Assembly: GCA_023423415.1 (NCBI GenBank)
Contig: JAFAFP010000130.1
Span: 1-64,000 of the forward strand
Direction: 5' to 3'
Source of the DNA: Pseudomonadota bacterium
GTDB lineage: Bacteria; Pseudomonadota; Alphaproteobacteria; Rhizobiales; Xanthobacteraceae
DNA: 64,000 nucleotides
Shown here: positions 59,402 to 64,000 of the stretch, in pieces
How the letters are laid out: each line of letters starts with the position of its first letter
How positions within the stretch are numbered: position 1 is the stretch's first letter
Translations under genes and position numbers: made by a program
Notes under the pieces: model-generated
Seen by the model: the letters and a program-made list of their open reading frames with translations, nothing else
Told to the model about the DNA's origin: nothing
The model's database searches: none

Positions 59402-60724
59402 ATGACCATTTCGCAAAACATCGATCTCGCGCTCGAAAGCGCTGTCGGCCGCGAGGGCATTTCAGACTCTGCCCTGAATGACGCGCTGAAGCTCAGCGAG
59501 GGCGCGCTGGACTGGTTGCGGGCGCGCCATGCCGATGGCGGTTTGCGCCTCCTGCATCTGCCGGCGGAGCGCGCCGATATCGCCGCCGTGCAGGATGCGG
59601 CGAAGAAACTCAAAGCCGGCGCGACCGACATCGTTTTCCTCGGCACCGGCGGCTCGAGCCTGGGCGGCCAGACATTGGCGCAGCTCGCGGGCTACGCCGT
59701 TCCCGGTGTCGGCGCGTTGCGCGACGGCCCGCGCATCCACTTCATGGACAATCTCGATCCGCTGAGCTTCGACGCGCTGCTGAAGAAGCTGCCGCTGGCG
59801 ACGTCACGCTTTGTCGCGATCTCCAAATCCGGCGGCACCGGCGAGACGCTGATGCAGACCATGGCGGCGCTGTCGGCTTGCAAGGCGGCCGGCCTGCAAT
59901 CGCGCATCGGCGAATTGTTTCTCGGCCTCAGCGAGCCTGTGAAGGGCGGCAAGCGCAATGCCTTGCGCGATCTGCTGGAGCCGGAAGGCGTCGCCTTCCT
60001 CGATCACGACACCGGCGTCGGTGGCCGCTTCTCGGGCCTGACCAATGTCGGCCTGTTGCCGGCAGCCATTCTCGGTCTCAACATCGTCGCATTGCGCGAG
60101 GGCGCTGCGAAAGCGTTGGCGCCTGTCCTTGAGAAGAAGCCGGCGCGTGAGGTGCCATCGGCGCTTGGCGCGGCTCTGTCGATCGCGCTCGCCGAAAGCA
60201 AGGGCAAGACCATCTCGGCGGTGATGGCGTATGCCGACAAGCTCGAAAAATTCGCCAAGTGGTATGTGCAGCTCTGGGCCGAAAGCCTCGGCAAGGACGG
60301 CAAGGGCACGACACCGATTGCTGCGCTCGGTCCGGTCGATCAGCACAGCCAGTTGCAGTTGTTCATTGCCGGTCCGCGCGACAAGCTGTTCACGGTGCTG
60401 ACGACGGGCGTTGCCGGCAAGGGGCCGGCCATTGATGCGGAGCTTGCCAAGCGCGCCGGTGAAGCGGACTTCGGGGGTAAGACCATCGGCGATCTCGTCG
60501 CCGCGCAGGGCCGCGCGACGGCCGAGACGCTGGCGAAGAACGGGTGTCCGGTCCGCACCTTCCATCTCGAAACCATCGATGAAACGTCGCTCGGCGAATT
60601 GCTGATGCATTTCATGCTGGAGACGATCATCGCCGCGCATCTCATTGGCGTCGATGCGTTCGACCAGCCGGCGGTGGAAGAGGGCAAGGTCCTGGCGAAG
60701 AAATATCTGGCGGGAAACGCCTGA
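59402..60724 (+). CDS. pgi: Glucose-6-phosphate isomerase, divergent form
   Basis: A 440-aa isomerase interconverting glucose-6-phosphate and fructose-6-phosphate, shorter than the 550-aa enterobacterial enzyme. SIS-fold motifs are visible: LGTGGSSLGGQTLAQL and ISKSGGTGETLMQTM, the latter corresponding to the SKTFTTxET sugar-phosphate loop, and a C-terminal HQ-like region (GPVDQHSQLQLF). ATG 59402 follows CAGGGGGG. The frame is open through the upstream repeat, but that part is not coding. The function is inferred from the family, and the active-site loop differs from the classical consensus. Confidence 0.83.
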   Translation: MTISQNIDLALESAVGREGISDSALNDALKLSEGALDWLRARHADGGLRLLHLPAERADIAAVQDAAKKLKAGATDIVFLGTGGSSLGGQTLAQLAGYAVPGVGALRDGPRIHFMDNLDPLSFDALLKKLPLATSRFVAISKSGGTGETLMQTMAALSACKAAGLQSRIGELFLGLSEPVKGGKRNALRDLLEPEGVAFLDHDTGVGGRFSGLTNVGLLPAAILGLNIVALREGAAKALAPVLEKKPAREVPSALGAALSIALAESKGKTISAVMAYADKLEKFAKWYVQLWAESLGKDGKGTTPIAALGPVDQHSQLQLFIAGPRDKLFTVLTTGVAGKGPAIDAELAKRAGEADFGGKTIGDLVAAQGRATAETLAKNGCPVRTFHLETIDETSLGELLMHFMLETIIAAHLIGVDAFDQPAVEEGKVLAKKYLAGNA

Positions 60725-60734
60725 TGGACAATCC

Positions 60735-60830
60735 GCCTCATCCTGAGGAGCGGGCGAAGCCCGCGTCTCGAAGGGACAGGCGGCCCACCCTTCGAGACGC
60801 ATTGCTGCGCAATGCTCCTCAGGATGAGGC
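60735..60830. repeat. CCTCATCCTGAGG...CCTCAGGATGAGG repeat (copy 2)
   Basis: CCTCATCCTGAGGAG and CTCCTCAGGATGAGG are inverted, and inside them GCGTCTCGAAGGG and CCCTTCGAGACGC. It is homologous to the element at 24582-24693 and lies between pgi and arfB. Confidence 0.85.
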
Positions 60831-60868
60831 CGATTGAGACTTTGCGGATCAGCCTCTACAAATAACGC

Positions 60869-61288
60869 ATGATCCGCGTCACCGACACCATCAGCATCGA
60901 CGAAGACGAAATCGAGGAAAGCTTTGTGCGGTCCTCGGGTCCGGGCGGACAGAATGTCAACAAGCTGTCAACCGCGGTGCAGTTGCGGTTCGATGTGCGC
61001 CGATCCCTGTCGCTGCCGAATGATGTCGCCATTCGCCTTATGCGCCTCGCCGGCAAGCGGTTGACCAAGGACGGCGTGCTGGTGCTGATCGCGCAGAATG
61101 CCCGTACGCAGGAGCGCAACCGCGCCGAGGCACGCGAGCGTCTGATCGAACTCATCAAGGAAGCATCGGTGAAGCCGGTGCCGCGCCGTGCCACCAAGCC
61201 GACCAAGGCCTCGAAGACGCGGCGGCTGGAAGGCAAGAAACTGCGTTCGAGCGTCAAGGATATGCGCGGCAAGGTGCGGACGGATTGA
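60869..61288 (+). CDS. arfB: Alternative ribosome-rescue peptidyl-tRNA hydrolase ArfB
   Basis: A 139-aa release-factor-like protein (YaeJ) that frees stalled ribosomes. The catalytic GGQ is in SSGPGGQNVNK near residue 29. The basic C-terminal tail (KASKTRRLEGKKLRSSVKDM) that enters the mRNA channel is present, so it is a rescue factor rather than a decoding release factor. A weak ribosome-binding site lies upstream. The preceding repeat separates it from pgi. Confidence 0.93.
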   Translation: MIRVTDTISIDEDEIEESFVRSSGPGGQNVNKLSTAVQLRFDVRRSLSLPNDVAIRLMRLAGKRLTKDGVLVLIAQNARTQERNRAEARERLIELIKEASVKPVPRRATKPTKASKTRRLEGKKLRSSVKDMRGKVRTD

Positions 61289-61360
61289 GGCTTGAAGCCA
61301 AGTTAGCGCGATCGACATGTCGCGTGATGCTGCTGGTTGTTTTGTCGCGACCTAACCTCA

Positions 61361-61450
61361 CCCGCTCATTCCCGCGAAGGCGGGAATCCAGAGCCACATA
61401 CAAAAATCCGGATTGAAGCTCTGGGTCTCCGCTTTCGCGGGGACGAGCGG
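61361..61450. repeat. CCGCTCATTCCCGCGAAGG...CGCGGGGACGAGCGG repeat (copy 2)
   Basis: Same architecture as the element at 59299-59370 with a longer middle: left half CCCGCTCATTCCCGCGAAGG, right half TCTCCGCTTTCGCGGGGACG. It marks the start of the non-coding segment upstream of mutL. Confidence 0.85.
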
Positions 61451-61488
61451 ATAGTTGAGGGCAGCGGCCAAAACAACGCAGCGTCATT

Positions 61489-62035
61489 TCCCCTTGACAT
61501 TTTTGTCGGATTATGATTTTTTTCCTATATCCCGTCCCGCTGCAAGGGGCGTTTCATGAGCGTCGTGAGACGCGGGGCGGGGAGCGGTGGCCGGGCGGCG
61601 GGAAGACGTAACCCGTCGCAAGGCCGGTTCAAGCCGCGTCCCGCCAGGCTTGCCGCCTCGGCGTTTCGATGGAGGAACGTCCACTGGGGACGATGGAGCA
61701 GACCGTCACACACGCAGACAAGTTTACGCAGTCTGCGCAAGTTTGACTGCGACGCGCGGAACGCTGGAATCTTCCAGCTTTTCCGTGGTACTGCCAATCT
61801 CATGCGCTCTCACACTTTGCGCATGGGGCCGCGGGCAGGCTGAGAGCCGACAGGATTGCCTTCGGCAATCCGTCTTCCTGTACGTTTGCGATTATCGACA
61901 AGCCAGCCTACTTGGCTGGCTTGTCTTGAAAATCGCCTGCTGTTCCGCGCGCCCTTGCGCATTGGGTGTACCCAATGCGTAACCTGAAAAAGGGCTACGG
62001 ACTGGACGACGGGCGCACCCGCGCCGGCTAAAAAA
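61489..62035 (+). other. Hairpin-rich non-coding segment, possible structured RNA or large dispersed repeat
   Basis: About 550 bases between arfB and mutL with no convincing reading frame; the longest frames are Arg-rich and lack coding bias. It opens with an AT-rich stretch (CCTTGACATTTTTGTCGG ... CCTATATC) and then carries a series of stems. These are GCGTTTCA/TGAGACGC (about 61550-61572), CGCAGAC/GTCTGCG overlapping CGCAGTC/GACTGCG (61713-61751), GCTGGAATCTTCCAGC nested in CGGAA/TTCCG (61757-61785), CATGCGC/GCGCATG (61801-61825), GGATTGCC/GGCAATCC (61853-61871), GACAAGCCAGCC/GGCTGGCTTGTC (61897-61925) and CGCATTGGGT/ACCCAATGCG (61958-61979). The first 100 bases resemble, from memory, a repeat common in Bradyrhizobium. 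Identity is unconfirmed. Confidence 0.5.
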
Positions 62036-62098
62036 ACAGGGCCAGCGGAGCTTTGTGTTACGCCCTTCTTTCGACCCCGAATCCTGTAAAATCCGCCC

Positions 62099-63940
62099 AT
62101 GCCTGTTCGCCAACTCTCCGAATCCATCATCAACCGCATTGCCGCCGGCGAGGTGGTGGAGCGGCCTGCCAGCGTTGTGAAGGAACTGGTCGAGAACGCC
62201 CTCGATGCCGGCGCGAAGAAGATCGAGATCGTCACCGACGGCGGCGGCCGGCGGCTGATCCGCATCACCGACGACGGCATTGGCATGACGCGTGAGGACC
62301 TGAGCCTCGCGGTCGAGCGGCACGCCACCTCGAAACTCTCGAGCGACGACGATCTGATGGCGATCGCGACCCTTGGCTTCCGCGGCGAGGCGTTGCCGTC
62401 AATCGGCTCAGTGTCGAAGCTGGCCATCGTCACGCGACACGCGAACGAGCCGCATGCCTGGGCGCTGGGCGTCGATGCCGGCGTCAAGTCGCAGCCGGCA
62501 CCTGCGGCGCTGAATGCCGGCACGCGCATCGAAGTGCGCGATCTGTTCTATGCAACGCCGGCGCGCCTGAAATTCATGAAAAGCGAGCGCGCCGAAAGCG
62601 ATGCGGTGCGCGAAGTGGTGCGGCGGCTGGCAATGAGCCGGCCCGATGTTGCCTTCACGCTTGCGGGTGAGGAGCGCAGCTCTGTGACATGGCCGGCGGC
62701 GCTGCCCGGCATTGCCGGATCGCTGGCGCGGCTCGGCGATATTCTTGGCGCCGATTTCCGCGCCAATGCGGTCGAGGTTATGGCTGGCAAGGAAGGCCTC
62801 AACGTGATGGGCTTTGCCGCGCTGCCGACCTACACGCGCGCCAATTCGCTCGGCCAGTACCTGTTCGTCAACGGACGACCGGTGCGTGACAAGGTGCTGG
62901 TTGGTGCGGTGAACGGTGCTTACGCCGATTATCTACCGCGCGGCCGTCAGGCGGTGGTGGCGTTGTTCGTCACCATCGATCCGCGCGAGGTCGATGTGAA
63001 TGTGCATCCGGCGAAAACGGAAGTGCGCTTCCGCGATGGCGGTCTTGTGCGCAGTCTCGTCTTCGGTGCGGTGCGCGATGCGCTGGCGCGCGAGAGCGGA
63101 CGCGCAGCTTCGACCGGTGGCGATGCGACGGTGGCGGCTTTCCGCCCGGCGTCATCGGTGCCGCGCGGCGGTTGGGATATTCGCCGCTCGCCGGCCGCGC
63201 CGCCATCCTTTGTCGCGCGCCCGTCAGCGCCATCGGGCTTTGCAACGGAGGGCAATGCCGCGCTCGGCTTTGCCGAAGCGGCGCAGGCGGTGTTCGATGT
63301 CGGCGCCGCTGCCACAAGTGCACGCGTCGAAACCTTCGAGCCCACCATCGAGGCGCTTGATCGTCCGCTGGGTGCGGCTCGTGCGCAGGTGCATGACAAT
63401 TACATCGTCTCGCAAACCCGCGATGGCCTCGTCATTGTCGATCAGCATGCCGCGCACGAGCGGCTGGTCTATGAGCGATTGAAAGCGGCGGTGGCGCAGC
63501 AGGGCGTTGCGCGGCAGATCCTTTTGATCCCCGAGATCGTCGAACTCGAGGAAAGCGATGTCGAGCGCCTCGTTGCGCGGGCCGACGAGCTGGCGAAATA
63601 CGGACTGGTGCTGGATAGCTTCGGCCCCGGTGCGGTGGCGGTGCGGGAAACGCCGTCGCTGCTTGGCGAGATCGACGCAGCGTCGCTCGTTCGCGATCTA
63701 GCCGAGCATATGGCGGAGTGGGACGACAGTATGCCGCTCGAGCGCCGGCTGATGCATGTCGCCGCCACCATGGCCTGTCACGGCTCGGTGCGCTCGGGCC
63801 GGCGGCTCAAGGGCGAAGAGATGAACGCGCTGCTGCGCGAGATGGAAGTCACGCCCAATTCCGGCCAGTGCAATCACGGCCGGCCGACCTATGTGGAATT
63901 GAAGCTGAGCGATATCGAAAGGTTGTTCGGGAGGAGATGA
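62099..63940 (+). CDS. mutL: DNA mismatch repair protein MutL
   Basis: A 613-aa mismatch-repair ATPase. The N-terminal GHKL motifs are intact: ELVENALDAGA, DDGIGM and ATSKLSSDDDL...GFRGEALPSI. A Pro/Ala-rich linker lies about residues 330-430. The C-terminal domain has DQHAAHERLVYE, which fits the DQHA-x2-E-x4-E metal motif of endonuclease-active MutL, with MACHGSVRSG and CNHGRP. It is therefore predicted to nick DNA itself, as in bacteria without MutH. The start ATG 62099 gives the canonical VRQLSESIINRIAAGEVV. No clear ribosome-binding site precedes it. Confidence 0.96.
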   Translation: MPVRQLSESIINRIAAGEVVERPASVVKELVENALDAGAKKIEIVTDGGGRRLIRITDDGIGMTREDLSLAVERHATSKLSSDDDLMAIATLGFRGEALPSIGSVSKLAIVTRHANEPHAWALGVDAGVKSQPAPAALNAGTRIEVRDLFYATPARLKFMKSERAESDAVREVVRRLAMSRPDVAFTLAGEERSSVTWPAALPGIAGSLARLGDILGADFRANAVEVMAGKEGLNVMGFAALPTYTRANSLGQYLFVNGRPVRDKVLVGAVNGAYADYLPRGRQAVVALFVTIDPREVDVNVHPAKTEVRFRDGGLVRSLVFGAVRDALARESGRAASTGGDATVAAFRPASSVPRGGWDIRRSPAAPPSFVARPSAPSGFATEGNAALGFAEAAQAVFDVGAAATSARVETFEPTIEALDRPLGAARAQVHDNYIVSQTRDGLVIVDQHAAHERLVYERLKAAVAQQGVARQILLIPEIVELEESDVERLVARADELAKYGLVLDSFGPGAVAVRETPSLLGEIDAASLVRDLAEHMAEWDDSMPLERRLMHVAATMACHGSVRSGRRLKGEEMNALLREMEVTPNSGQCNHGRPTYVELKLSDIERLFGRR

Positions 63941-63945
63941 TTTCT

Positions 63946-63972
63946 TCCCTCGCCCCGCACCGCGGGGAGAGG
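63946..63972. repeat. CCCTCGCCCCGC/GCGGGGAGAGGG palindrome (family of 47-181)
   Basis: CCCTCGCCCCGC-ACC-GCGGGGAGAGGG lies right after mutL and continues GTGGCGAGCCGCGG to the window edge. It is a partial copy of the family at 47-181, cut by the end of the sequence. Confidence 0.65.
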
Positions 63973-64000
63973 GTGGCGAGCCGCGGCGCGGCGAGACGGG

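Noticed and set aside
61660..61710. GAGGAACGTCC and GGAGCAGACC, considered as RNase P RNA signatures
   Set aside because: In RNase P RNA these blocks are hundreds of bases apart; here they are about 20 apart and the other conserved blocks are missing.
61556..61843. A 95-codon Arg-rich open frame in the hairpin segment
   Set aside because: No coding bias, no ribosome-binding site, and the sequence is better explained by stems. Similar spurious ORFs arise in repeat DNA.
1..64000. CRISPR arrays, tRNA, rRNA, integrases or transposases
   Set aside because: Looked for on both strands by pattern; none supported. Repeats found are palindromic intergenic elements without regular spacers.

Overview
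The window looks like a contiguous chromosomal segment from an alphaproteobacterium of the Hyphomicrobiales (Rhizobiales), most likely Bradyrhizobium/Rhodopseudomonas/Afipia-like. This is inferred from high GC coding sequence, family resemblances (TIGR02001-type outer membrane protein, DUF2076, HisG+HisZ, ileS-lspA-M16 operon, CIRCE-controlled groESL) and several families of dispersed palindromic repeats of the kind I associate with that group. No tRNA, rRNA, CRISPR array, phage or transposase gene was found. About 50 protein genes are supported and most of the sequence is coding.

Layout: 1-3.4 kb holds a LivF-type ABC ATPase, a membrane zinc peptidase and a phenylacetate-CoA-ligase-like enzyme. 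3.4-6.4 kb holds glycolate oxidase subunits GlcE and GlcF and a histone H1-like basic protein. 6.7-11.5 kb holds a ketopantoate-reductase-like protein, an outer membrane protein, an HPP membrane protein and a YddA/SbmA-type ABC exporter. 11.7-18.7 kb is a catabolic-looking block: a complete TRAP transporter (DctP, DctQ, large DctM), an amidase and a Tat-exported spermidine-dehydrogenase-like flavoprotein. 18.9-22.8 kb holds three secreted proteins of unknown function and an orphan zinc/manganese-type binding protein. 22.9-25.1 kb is groES-groEL with a CIRCE operator and a palindromic repeat between the two genes. 25.3-29.9 kb holds a lipoprotein, a DUF47-Pit phosphate pair, an MFS permease and Ada. 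30.1-33.7 kb holds CheZ, an L,D-transpeptidase, a DUF2076 protein and a YdjC/ChbG deacetylase.

33.7-35.4 kb (GT2, GtrA) and 44.5-47.2 kb (second GT2, GT39/ArnT-like) are two undecaprenyl-phosphate-sugar/lipid glycosylation loci; the YdjC deacetylase belongs with the first. 36.7-41.6 kb holds hisG-hisZ and hisS, separated by an antiparallel pair of NTF2/SnoaL-like genes. 41.7-44.5 kb holds a class III aminotransferase, a Rid-family protein and a Bug/TctC binding protein. 47.3-50.9 kb holds a degenerate EAL protein, a HAD hydrolase, a CheY and a MaoC-like protein. 50.9-59.2 kb is the ribF, ileS, lspA, secreted-protein, M16, M16 run. 59.4-64 kb holds a glucose-6-phosphate isomerase, arfB, an 800-bp non-coding segment rich in hairpins, and mutL.

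The most unusual non-coding feature is that hairpin-rich segment (about 61.49-62.03 kb) upstream of mutL. It has no convincing reading frame and carries at least seven near-perfect stem-loops, two of which are mutually exclusive. It may be a structured RNA or a large dispersed repeat. Other points of interest are the substrate-unknown TRAP-amidase-flavoprotein block, an EAL domain missing metal ligands, a Rid protein lacking the catalytic arginine, a metal-binding protein lacking the first ligand histidine, and a start codon abutting a perfect 10-bp hairpin.
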